Below are positions 8,974 through 18,000 of a DNA stretch of 53,615 bases, one piece after another; the stretch's first letter is position 1; every line of letters starts with the position of its first letter. The stretch is from Egibacteraceae bacterium (GTDB lineage Bacteria > Actinomycetota > Nitriliruptoria > Euzebyales > Egibacteraceae), in the NCBI GenBank assembly GCA_035540635.1, contig DATLGH010000014.1, forward strand, positions 1-53,615, given 5' to 3'. Under the pieces are notes generated by a model that saw nothing but the letters and a program-made list of their open reading frames with translations, did not search any database and had not been told where the DNA came from. Made by a program: the position numbers and the translations under genes.

Positions 8974-11237
8974 ACCGGCACCTTCATCCCGGGCAGGGCG
9001 AGCCGGGGCGTGCCGCCGGAGTTCGGCCACTCCTCGACCGGCCAGCGCCGGCGGCGCGCGACCCGGTAGAGGCCATGGTCGGGGTTGACGGCCACGGGGT
9101 TTCCGACGGCCTCGAGCAGCGGCAGGTCGGAGTGACTGTCACCGTAGGCCCAGCTCGCCGTGAGGTCGTCGCCGGCCGCGCCGGCGCGCCGCCGCAGCCA
9201 GGCCGCACGGGCCTCGCCGACCAGCGGGGGCAGGGACAGGTAGCCGGTGTAGACGCCAGCGGGGTCGACGGCGAGGCGGGTGGCGACGACCTCGTCGAAC
9301 AGCGGGCGCAGCGGCTCGACGAGCGGCTCGAGCGCCCCGGTGACGAGCACCGTGCGATGCCCGACGGCGCGGTGGTGGCGGACCCGGCGCACGGCGGCCG
9401 GGGCGGCGCGACGGAGCATGAGGTCGGCGACGTGCTGCTCGACGAGGCGCGCGAGACCCTCGACGGTCGCCCCCTCGTAGTGGCGGTAGAAGGCGCGGAG
9501 GAACTCGCCGCGGTCGCGGCGGTCGGCGGCGAGCAGCCCCGGCAGGGCGCGGGCGATCCCGGCGAGTTCGCTGGGCCACGCCCGCTGCGGCAGCTCGGCG
9601 AGGCGCAGCCAGACGTAGGACTCGACGACGTTGGACGACAGGATCGTGCCCTCGAGGTCGAAGACGGCGAGCACGCCGTCGCCGCCGCCGGCCGGCTCGG
9701 GGCTGCGGGCGCGGCGCGAGCGGGGGCGGTCCTGGCGCAGCGCCGCGCTGACGGCCGGGCAGTGCACGTCCTCGAGGTAGTGGCGCCAGTCGATGTCGCG
9801 GGCGTCGAAGCCGAAGGCCTCCTGCTCGCCGGGGGGCAGCGAGCGGTGCAGGGCCGAGGCGGCGTCGTCGGTGTAGCGGACCTCCGCCTCGGTGTAGGAG
9901 CCGTAGAGGTCGGCGTAGCGGCGCATGAACTCGACCCGGCGGCGCTCGCGGTGAACCTTCGTGAGCCACTCGCGGGTGCGCGCGGAACGGGGCACGCGCT
10001 CGAGGACGCGGTCGGCCACCTCGACGAGCTGCTCCCCGGTGCGCAGCAGCCGCTCGACGCGCACCCGGCCGGGGAAGCGCCACTCCGGTAGTGCGACGGC
10101 CCCCCGGTCGCTGTCGGGCAGCGGATCGCGTTCGAAGTAGGCGCGCACATGGTCGTAGAGCTCACGGAAGGCGAGCGGGTTCCGGGCCCCCGACGAGACG
10201 TGGTAGTAGGCGGGACGGGCCGGTTCGGGCGGACTGGCGGCCGCGGCGATGAGCGCGTTGGCGACGAAGTCGACCGGGATGATGTCGATGACCCCGTCGG
10301 GCACGGCCGGGAACTCGGGCAGGGCGCCCCGGCCGTAGGCGAGGATGATCGGCTCGGCCATCTTGAAGCCCTCGATCCACCCCGGGTAGGGGTGGCGCAG
10401 GGCGCTTTCGACGACGGAGGGCCGCACGATCGACAGAGGCAGGCCGCCCTCGGCGGCGAGCTCCTCCACCGCCCGCTCGCCGAGCGCCTTCGTGAGGGTG
10501 TAGACGTCGGGCCACCCGAGGCTTGCGGCACGCGCCCGCCCGTAGTCGACGAGGCGCTCGGTGACCTGATCGCGTCGGCGGCGCTCCGCGTCGGTCGCGA
10601 CCGCCTGCGGGCCGGCGCGCCCGTGCTCCCGGCGCGCCGCCTCCATGCAGCGGTCGAGGACCTCGGGGCGGCGGGAGGCCCGCTCGACGTCGGCGCGGGC
10701 AGCGAGCGCGGCGTCGAGCTCCACGCGCCAGTCCGCGTCGTGGTCGAGGCTCGTCTCGTGCACCACCCCCTTGCGGACGCCGGCGACGTAGGCGGTCGAC
10801 ACGTGCACGAGGTGGGCTGCCGGGCTTGACCGCGCGACCGCCTCGTAGAGCCCGATCGCACCGGAGACGTTGACGGTGAACGCCTCGTCGATCGGCGGGT
10901 CGAAGCTGACCGTCGCCGCGCAGTGGATGACCGCGGCGAGGTCGGGGGGCAGCTCGGGGGTCTGCGGACCGATGCCGCCCTCGACGACGATGACGCGCTC
11001 GTCGAGGGTGCGGGCGACCTCCTCGTCGCCGACCCGCTGCCGCCAGCTCGCGAACGCCGGCTGGTCGAGCAGGCGCTCGAGGCGCTGCCGGCCGCTGCGG
11101 CGGGCACGGGGGCGGACGAGCACCGCGACCTCGGTGTCGGGCAGGTCGGCGAGCAGCCGCTCGACAACCGCCTGGCCGATGAACCCCGTCACGCCGGTGA
11201 CGAGGACCCGCTTTCCCCCGAGCGCCTCCTGGATCAC
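8970..11237 (-). CDS. Fatty acyl-CoA reductase / HAD-IB hydrolase fusion
   Basis: A 755-residue two-domain protein beginning with GTG after a strong AGGAGG. Residues 8-400 are a NAD-binding-4 (male-sterility) acyl reductase: TGVTGFIG at 14-21, and the active pair Tyr 246 and Lys 250 in YTLTK. Residues about 520-750 are a HAD-IB (SerB-like) hydrolase: FDLEGT (Asp 527; Glu 529 replaces the usual second Asp), VLVTGALEPLV and YGDSHSDLPLLE. The reductase should turn an activated fatty acid into an aldehyde or alcohol, and the hydrolase may act on a phosphate monoester. It is the first gene of the operon and overlaps the dehydrogenase by four bases. The DLEGT change may alter or weaken phosphatase activity. 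Confidence 0.85.
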   Translation of the reverse strand: MIQEALGGKRVLVTGVTGFIGQAVVERLLADLPDTEVAVLVRPRARRSGRQRLERLLDQPAFASWRQRVGDEEVARTLDERVIVVEGGIGPQTPELPPDLAAVIHCAATVSFDPPIDEAFTVNVSGAIGLYEAVARSSPAAHLVHVSTAYVAGVRKGVVHETSLDHDADWRVELDAALAARADVERASRRPEVLDRCMEAARREHGRAGPQAVATDAERRRRDQVTERLVDYGRARAASLGWPDVYTLTKALGERAVEELAAEGGLPLSIVRPSVVESALRHPYPGWIEGFKMAEPIILAYGRGALPEFPAVPDGVIDIIPVDFVANALIAAAASPPEPARPAYYHVSSGARNPLAFRELYDHVRAYFERDPLPDSDRGAVALPEWRFPGRVRVERLLRTGEQLVEVADRVLERVPRSARTREWLTKVHRERRRVEFMRRYADLYGSYTEAEVRYTDDAASALHRSLPPGEQEAFGFDARDIDWRHYLEDVHCPAVSAALRQDRPRSRRARSPEPAGGGDGVLAVFDLEGTILSSNVVESYVWLRLAELPQRAWPSELAGIARALPGLLAADRRDRGEFLRAFYRHYEGATVEGLARLVEQHVADLMLRRAAPAAVRRVRHHRAVGHRTVLVTGALEPLVEPLRPLFDEVVATRLAVDPAGVYTGYLSLPPLVGEARAAWLRRRAGAAGDDLTASWAYGDSHSDLPLLEAVGNPVAVNPDHGLYRVARRRRWPVEEWPNSGGTPRLALPGMKVPV

Positions 11238-11282
11238 CGCCTTCCTCCTGCCGTGAGCGGTCCCCCGGCAGCCTCGCGGGTG

Positions 11283-11298
11283 TTGACGCCTGCGTCAA
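11283..11298. promoter_or_regulatory. Palindrome TTGACGC-CT-GCGTCAA between divergent genes
   Basis: Perfect 7-base arms with a 2-base centre, in the 90-bp space between the acyl-reductase operon (minus) and the phosphofructokinase (plus). The arms contain TTGACG, so the element offers a -35-like hexamer on both strands. TAGTCT at 11315-11320, seven bases before the ATG of the kinase, could be a -10 of a leaderless transcript. It is a likely operator for a dimeric repressor, but no regulator gene is adjacent. Confidence 0.5.
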
Positions 11299-11327
11299 TT
11301 CCCTGCGCACGTGGGTAGTCTCCCGCG

Positions 11328-12470
11328 ATGCGCATCGGAATCCTCACCGGCGGCGGCGACGTCCCGGGACTCAATCCCTGCATCAAGGCCGTCGTGACCC
11401 GCGTGATCGACGACGGGCACGAGGTCGTCGGCATCCGCCGCGGGTGGGCCGGCCTGCTCGAATGCGACCTCGACGACCCCGACACCGTCGCCCGGCACAC
11501 CGTGCCGCTCGACCGGGGGCGGGTGCGGACCGTCGACCGGAGCGGCGGCACGTTCCTGCACTCGTCGCGGACGAACCCCGCCAAGGTCCGCAAGGACGAG
11601 GCCCCCGCGTTCCTGGGGCTCGACGGCGACGGGCCGTGGGACGCAACCGCGCACGTGCTGGCGGTGCTCGACCGCCTGAGGATCGACGCGCTCATCCCCA
11701 TCGGCGGGGACGACACCCTGTCCTACGCGCTGCGCCTGCACACCGAGGGCGTGCCGGTCGTGGCGATCCCGAAGACCATGGACAACGACGTCCACGGCAC
11801 CGACTACTGCATCGGCTTCTCGACGGCGATCACCCGCAGCGTCGGGTTCATCCACTCGCTGCGCACCTCCGCCGGCTCCCACGAGCGGCTCGCCGTCGTC
11901 GAGCTCTTCGGCCGCTACTCCGGCGAGACCTCCCTGATCGCCGCCTACCTCGCCGGCGTCGACCGCGCCGTCATCAGCGAGGTGCCCTTCGAAATCGAGC
12001 GCCTCGCCCGCCTGCTCTGCGGCGACCGCTCCGCCAACCCGTCGAACTACGCGATGTGCACCATCTCCGAAGGCGCACAGATGCTCGGAGGCGAGGTCAT
12101 GGTCACCGGTCGCGAAGACGCCTACGGCCACCGCAAGCTCGGCGGGATCGGCGCGGTCACCGGCCAGGTCCTCGCGGAGATCACCGGCGAAGGGGTCATC
12201 ACCCAGCAGCTCGGCTACCTCATGCGGTCCGGGGCGCCCGACTCCCTCGACCTCATGGTGGCGACCAACTACGCGGTCATGGCCGCCGACCTCGCCGTCG
12301 AGGGCTCGCGGGGGCGCATGGTCGCGCTGCGCAACGGCACCTACACGAACGTGCCCATCTCGGTCACCGGCGAGGGCGCCAAGCGCGTCGACGTCGACGC
12401 GCTGTACGACGTCGACAACTACCGGCCGAAGGTCCGCCACGTCGGCGGCAAGCCGATGTTCCTGTACTGA
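11328..12470 (+). CDS. pfkA: 6-phosphofructokinase, probable PPi-type by key residues
   Basis: A 380-residue phosphofructokinase beginning [20 protein letters not shown]. The phosphoryl-donor loop is GGDDT (Asp 128, Asp 129) and the substrate loop is PKTMDND (Lys 149). An Asp after GGD and a Lys in the PKT motif are the residues that distinguish pyrophosphate-dependent enzymes from ATP enzymes (GGDGS/PGTIDND), though some ATP enzymes share them. It phosphorylates fructose 6-phosphate at the 1 position in glycolysis, reversibly if PPi-dependent. It is transcribed divergently from the lipid operon and may be leaderless, as no ribosome-binding site precedes the ATG. Confidence 0.88.
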   Translation: MRIGILTGGGDVPGLNPCIKAVVTRVIDDGHEVVGIRRGWAGLLECDLDDPDTVARHTVPLDRGRVRTVDRSGGTFLHSSRTNPAKVRKDEAPAFLGLDGDGPWDATAHVLAVLDRLRIDALIPIGGDDTLSYALRLHTEGVPVVAIPKTMDNDVHGTDYCIGFSTAITRSVGFIHSLRTSAGSHERLAVVELFGRYSGETSLIAAYLAGVDRAVISEVPFEIERLARLLCGDRSANPSNYAMCTISEGAQMLGGEVMVTGREDAYGHRKLGGIGAVTGQVLAEITGEGVITQQLGYLMRSGAPDSLDLMVATNYAVMAADLAVEGSRGRMVALRNGTYTNVPISVTGEGAKRVDVDALYDVDNYRPKVRHVGGKPMFLY

Positions 12471-12537
12471 AGGCCGGCGCCCCGGTTCACCACCGCCTCG
12501 GCGGACCCGGCTCAGGTTGCAGCATCGGTCGCGCGTC

Positions 12538-13629
12538 ATGCGACCCAACCCTGCCAGCCGCACCCCGCTCCGCCGCAGCCGCCAGCCCCGGCCGTCCGTG
12601 CAGGATCGGCCGCCACGCACGACGCTACGGTGGCCCCCAGTCCCGTCCCCACGAACGCTCTGGACCGCCTGTGCCCGCCGCGCCCACCACCGCCCGCCCC
12701 GACCGCCGCCGCGACCGCCTGAGCGGCGCCGCCGCGCGCCACCCCTGTGGCTCATCGCGTTCGGGGTGCTGCTCTACTCGACCGGCCCGGTGTTCGTCGG
12801 GGCGTCCGAGGCGTCGGGCCCGGTGTTCAGCTTCTGGCGGCTGTGGATCGGGGCGCCCGTGCTCGGACTGCTCACGGCGCTGCACGTACGGGCGGGCGGG
12901 CGCTGGCCGGACCGTCGGGCGTGGCGGTGGGCCGGCTGGGCGGGGCTCGCGTTCGGCGCCCACCAGCTGCTCATGTTCACCGCGATCAAGGCGACGAGCG
13001 TCGTCGACGTGTCGCTCATGAACACCCTCGCCCCGATCGTCGTGGCGCTGGCGGCCGTCCCGCTGTTCGGGGAGCGACCGGGCTGGGCCTTCAGGACCTG
13101 GACGCTGCTCGCGATGGCCGGGGCAGCGGTCGTCGTGGTCGGCGCGTCCGCCGGACCCGAGGGCGACCCGGTGGGCATGGCCATGGCCATGGGCAACGTC
13201 GTCGCGTTCGCGGGCTTCTTCCTGCTGTCGAAACTGGGACGCGACCACCTCGACGTGCTGCCGTTCCTGTTCGGCACGATCGTCGTGGCGGCGCTTGCCG
13301 TGAGCGGCTACTGCCTGCTCGCAGGTGAGCCGCTGGGGACGGTGAGCGGGCGCGACCTCGGCCTCGCGGCGGCGACCGGCCTGGGGCCCGGCATCGTCGG
13401 GCACTTCGTCATGACGTGGCCGCTGCGTTGGGTGGCGGCCAACGTGCCGCCGGTCATGAAGCTCGCCCAGCCCGTCGTCGCGGGACTCCTCGCCTGGTGG
13501 CTGCTCTCCGAGCCGATCGGCGACACGCACCTCCTCGGGGGGCTGCTCACGCTCGTGGGAGTGGCGGGAGCGGTGGCTAGCCGCCCGGTTGCCGGCGACG
13601 CGCCCATGCAAGCGCAGCCGGCGGGGTAG
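12538..13629 (+). CDS. EamA-type (DMT superfamily) transporter
   Basis: A multi-helix membrane protein with about ten hydrophobic segments in two EamA repeats, beginning LWLIAFGVLLYSTGPVFVGA and including FWRLWIGAP, FTAIKATSVVDVSLMNTLAPIVVAL and, in the second repeat, VPPVMKLAQPVVAGLLAWW. The family exports metabolites such as amino acids or nucleotide-sugar-like compounds; the substrate is not predictable. The start is uncertain: ATG 12538 gives a long Arg/Pro-rich leader, and a non-ATG start nearer 12740 is equally possible. It ends four bases before tRNA-Ser(GCT), so its 3' end is tightly packed. Confidence 0.8.
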   Translation: MRPNPASRTPLRRSRQPRPSVQDRPPRTTLRWPPVPSPRTLWTACARRAHHRPPRPPPRPPERRRRAPPLWLIAFGVLLYSTGPVFVGASEASGPVFSFWRLWIGAPVLGLLTALHVRAGGRWPDRRAWRWAGWAGLAFGAHQLLMFTAIKATSVVDVSLMNTLAPIVVALAAVPLFGERPGWAFRTWTLLAMAGAAVVVVGASAGPEGDPVGMAMAMGNVVAFAGFFLLSKLGRDHLDVLPFLFGTIVVAALAVSGYCLLAGEPLGTVSGRDLGLAAATGLGPGIVGHFVMTWPLRWVAANVPPVMKLAQPVVAGLLAWWLLSEPIGDTHLLGGLLTLVGVAGAVASRPVAGDAPMQAQPAG

Positions 13630-13632
13630 CGG

Positions 13633-13721
13633 CGGAGGCGGAGGGATTCGAACCCTCGAGGGGTGTTAGCCCCAACGTCATTAGCAGTGACGCGCACTAG
13701 ACCGGACTATGCGACGCCTCC
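13633..13721 (-). tRNA. tRNA-Ser (anticodon GCT)
   Basis: A class II tRNA on the minus strand. The acceptor arm GGAGGCG pairs with CGCCTCC, the anticodon loop is CTGCTAA (anticodon GCT), a long variable arm has a GGGG/CCCC stem, and the T-loop is TTCGAAT. It forms the left border of the Wadjet block. Confidence 0.95.
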
Positions 13722-13815
13722 GAGCGGTCCCAGTGTAGCCACGGCCGCAACGCTCCCATCATCCGCCCTCATGCGCCGAGGCCGGGGTCGGGCAGCCATG
13801 GCCCGCTGGGCCGGG

Positions 13816-15051
13816 TCAGCGGGTGAGGTCGTCCAGCAGGACCGGTAGGACCTGTTCCTCGTGGACGGCGTGGCCTGCGCGGTCCATGGCCGGTACGAGG
13901 TCGGGGTCCCAGCAGGCCTCGGCCGGTGTGCCGCGCAGCGGCGTGCCGGGCGGGGCAGCCCGGTAGTCGGCGGCGGTCAGGCGCCACGGCCGTGCCCCGT
14001 GGCCGGCGATGACGGTGGTGGCGATGCGCAGACCCGCCCAGTCGAAATCGCCGTGGTAGGCCAGGTGCGCCCCGGTCGCGGCGAGACGGTCGAGCAGGAG
14101 CCGGGCGGCGGTGCGGACGTGGCCCTCCACGCAAACCAGCGGTGCGCTGGCCGGTCCGAGGCGGTTGGCAGCCGCGGCGACGACGGTGGGGTTCTCGCAG
14201 ACGTACACCGCGGCCGGGAGCAGGTCCGGCGGGTCGCGCAGCAGCTGGCGTACCGACAGCCGGTAGGGCTCGCCGGCCTCGGCGTGCACGGCCAGTGCCC
14301 GGCCCGCGGTGCCCGCGGGACGGGCGGGCAGGTTCAGGGTCAGCACCGGCGCGCTCAGCTCGTCGCACAGCACGCCGGCGCCGGCCCAGGCGTCACGCCG
14401 GCCCCGGGCGCCGTCCCATGCCACGCTTCCTCCTACGGCGGCGGCGGCCCGCACGGCCAGCGTGCCGACGGGCGCGCCGGCGTCCAGCGCGTGGCTGTCC
14501 CCGGTCGCCTGCGCGGCGAGCTCTGCGAGAGGCGCGCCGGCGGCGGGTAGACGCGCCGCCACCGCGACGGCCTGCTCGAGCAGGCGGCGCCCCCGCGCGG
14601 CGTCCCCGCCCGCGAGGCGGCGCACGAGACCGTCGGCGCGCAGGCCGTCGAGCCACTCCCCCAGCGCCGGATCCGCACCGACCCGGTCCCGGGCGTCGTC
14701 CCACAGCCGGTCCCACGCCCGTGCGACCGCGATCTGGCGCGCGCGCTCGTCGGGCACCTGCCCGGTCAGCGCCTCCACGGCCTCGGCCAGCCCGCCGGCC
14801 AGGCCCGCGTGGCGCACGACGCCGTCGAGGTCGTCCAGGCGCACGGTCAGGGCTCCGCCGCCGCGGGCGGGGCGGCGTCCGAGGAGCCGGTCCACGGCGT
14901 CGCGCTGCGCGGTGGTCGGCGCGTGCAGCGTGGCCGTCCCGCGCAGCGTGCCTCCACCGGCCAGCCGCCGGCGGGCCCGCTGGACGAGCCACGCGAGCGC
15001 GGGGTCTGCGAGCGCCTCGCGCAGGCGCGGCAGGTCGGCGAGCGCTACCAC
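13816..15051 (-). CDS. jetD: Wadjet type III nuclease subunit JetD (DUF2399/TIGR02679)
   Basis: A 411-residue topoisomerase VI A-like protein. The C-terminal Toprim fold is visible as VCENP (Glu 286) and GDFDWAGLRI (Asp 335, Asp 337), the metal-binding acidic residues. In Wadjet systems JetD is the DNA-cutting subunit that nicks or cleaves small circular DNA held by the JetABC motor. It begins at a GTG that overlaps the end of jetC by seven bases and is the last gene of the operon. About 95 bp without features separates it from tRNA-Ser(GCT). All catalytic acidic residues appear intact. Confidence 0.88.
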   Translation of the reverse strand: MVALADLPRLREALADPALAWLVQRARRRLAGGGTLRGTATLHAPTTAQRDAVDRLLGRRPARGGGALTVRLDDLDGVVRHAGLAGGLAEAVEALTGQVPDERARQIAVARAWDRLWDDARDRVGADPALGEWLDGLRADGLVRRLAGGDAARGRRLLEQAVAVAARLPAAGAPLAELAAQATGDSHALDAGAPVGTLAVRAAAAVGGSVAWDGARGRRDAWAGAGVLCDELSAPVLTLNLPARPAGTAGRALAVHAEAGEPYRLSVRQLLRDPPDLLPAAVYVCENPTVVAAAANRLGPASAPLVCVEGHVRTAARLLLDRLAATGAHLAYHGDFDWAGLRIATTVIAGHGARPWRLTAADYRAAPPGTPLRGTPAEACWDPDLVPAMDRAGHAVHEEQVLPVLLDDLTR

Positions 15052-18000
15052 GGCCCGCCGGCGCCGTCGCGCGCGGCGCCGTTGCCGTCACCGTTCCCGA
15101 CCGCTGCGGCGGGGGGCGCCGGCCGGTCGTCGCGGACCCGCTCGCGGCCGTTCCACACCCACCGGGTCACCCCGACCGCGTCGATGCCCGGGCGGGTCGC
15201 GAGCTGGTAGATCGCCACGCCCGGCAGGGTGGCGTAGCAGCCCCACTCACGCTCGCTGGTCATGACGAAGTCGAGGTCGAACGCGGCGAGCAGCCCCATG
15301 CACTTGCTGCGCATGTCCGCGTCGACGCCGACGAACGCCTCGTCGAGCAGGATCAGGCGCGGCGCGGCGGCGTCGGCGCTGCGGTAGTGGGCGGCCGCGG
15401 CGGCGAACTGCGGGACGGTCAGCGCGATCGCCTTCTCCCCGCCTGAGCCGGTCCCGTGGGTGCGGCGGGTCAGGCGCTTCCACTGGCCCTCCTGGCGGCG
15501 CTCGACCGCGAAGGTGTGCCACGCCCGGTAGTCGAGCGCGGCCGCGAGGTGCTCGGGCCACGTGCCCGTGTCGTTGGCGGCGCGCACCGCGTCGATCTGG
15601 TCCTTCAGGAACCCGCCCAGGGCCGCGCGCTCGTCGGGTGACCAGGTGCCGTCGGTGGCGAGCAGGCGCCTGCGGGCGTCGACCAGTCCGGCGGGCCCGT
15701 CGTCCACCGGCCGCCACGCGAACCGCAGCACGAGCCCGGTGCTCATCGGGCGGTCGGCCAGCTCGGCGTTCATCTCCGCGACGAGCCGCTCGCCGCCGCG
15801 CAGCAGGTCGTGCAGGTGGGTGGACACCTCGCCGATGAGGTGGTTCTCGAGCACCTCCCGCTCGCGCGCGTCGAGCAGCGACCGGCGGTGGGTCACCTCC
15901 TCGGACAGGGCGCGGTGCAGCGCCTCCATGGAGCACTGCCGTCCCTGGAAGGGCACCGTCACGACGAGCACGCCGTCCTCGACGGTGGTCGCCGGCTCGT
16001 AGCCGTGCGGCAGGAGCGTGTCGGTCAGCGTCTGGATGTGGCGGTGGATGTCGCGCTGGGTGCGCTGCCAGGCCGCGTCGTCGTCGCCCTCGCCGAGCTC
16101 GTCGCGGATCCGCCGCGCGCTGCGCACCGCCCGGTCGGCCGACCAGCCCTCGCCGGCGCCCTCGGCGAGGTCGGCGAGCCCGTCGCCGGCCACCGCGAGC
16201 AGTCCCGTCGCGGCGAAGGCCGCGAGGGCGTCGATGGCGGTGGCCCGCCGGCCCTCGTCGGCGGCGAGCTGCTCGCCGTGGGTGGCGATCTGGGTCTCGG
16301 CGACCTTCGCGGCGGCGGTGGCCTCGGTGCGCTCCTCCCGGCGGTCGTCGGTCTCGGCGCGGATCGCCTCGGCGCGTGCCCGTGCGTCGGCCAGCCGGGC
16401 GAGCACCTCGGAGACCGCCGCCCCGACAGTGGCCTCCAGGGCATCGCGTTCGCTCGCGGCGGCTTGCGCCCGCTCGTGGGCGTCCTGGCGCGACGCGGCG
16501 CGACGCCGCTCGGCTTCGGCGGCGTCGGCGGCCTGCGCGGCGGTGGCCGCCGCGGACCGCCGGGCCTGCAGGTGCCCCCGCAGCGTGGGCCACAGCGCCG
16601 CCACCGCCTGGCGGTACTCCGCGACTGCGGCGAGCAGCGCGGGCAGGTCGTCGAGGCGGTCGGCGAGGCCGAGGTCGGCGGCGGCGGTGTCCCGTTCGCC
16701 GGCGGCGCCGTCGAACTCGCGGCGGCGGGTGGCGACGCGCTGCTCGGCCTCGCCGAGGCGGGCGCGCAACCCGTCGACGGCGTGCCAGGCCGCGTCGATG
16801 TCGGCCAGGGCGCGGCGCAGCGGCCCGTCGTCGGGTGCGGCGGCGGCCTCCTCCCGGGCGGTGGTCTCGCGCAGGCCCACGCCGGCGAGCTCGGCGTCGA
16901 TGTCGGCGACGGTCTGCTCGGCCCGGGCGATGTCCGCGGCGAGCACCTCGAGGCGCCGGCGCCGCGCCGCCTCGCGGGCGCCCTCGCCGATGTGCGCCGC
17001 GGCGGGCTTGCCCCAGCGGCCGTGAGCGGGCCCGGCCTGCCAGCTTCCGTCGGCGGCGACCCAGACCGGTCCGCCGTCGGTGGCGGCCTGCTTCCGAGCC
17101 GCCCCGCCGCCGCCGAGGCCGATGTGGGACAGCACCGCGGCGACGGCGCCCTCGTCGACCGGGGTGTCGCCGACGGCGGGCACGAGCAGCTCGGCGACGC
17201 TGGTCGCGGGGGCGGGGCTCGTGCCGGCGGCGAGGACGGTGTCGTGGTCGCCGGCGGCGTCACCGCCGAGCAGCCGTCCGTCGGGGGTCACCCAGGCGTC
17301 GAGCAGGCCGGCGGCCTGCAGCGCGGCCTCCAGCCCGGCCCGGTCGGCCTCGCCGACGCCGGGGCGGAAGTCGCACACCCGCCACAGCGGTGCGCCGGGA
17401 CGGGCGGCCCGGGCGCCCTCGTCGCGGGTGGCCGGCGCCGGCGGGGGCGCGTGGGCGCCGGTGGCCAGCCGGTCGCGCTCGTCGGTGAGCTCGGCGAGCT
17501 GCTCGCGCGCGGTGGCCAGGCGGCCGCCGGCGTCGGCGCGCAGCCCGGCCAGCCGGCCGGTCGCGGTGCGGGCCGCGTCGGTCACGGCGGCGGTCAGGGG
17601 GCTCGGGCCCTGCGCGGTGCGGCACCACGTGTCGAGCTCCCACGCGACGTCGTCGGCGTCGGCGGGTGCCAGCTCGGCCAGGTCGCGCGCCCAGACGCGG
17701 TAGGCGGCGACGACCTCGGTGGTGGCCTCGCCGAGGCGCTGGCGGGCGGCGGTGTGGGCTTCGGTCGCCTCGTCGAGCTGGCCGGCGAGGTCCGTGGCGG
17801 ACTGCGTGGCCAGCGCCAGCGCCTGGCGGGCGGTGGCGACCGCGGCGTCGAGGGTCTGCACGTGGCGGACCGCCCGCTCGCGGGTCGCGGCGGCCTGCGC
17901 AACCGCGCTCGCAGCGGCCTCCAGGGCACGCCCCCCGGCGTCCTCCCCGGGGCCGTCGGGCAGCGCGAGCGACCCGGTCGCGTCACGGTGGGCCTCGGCC

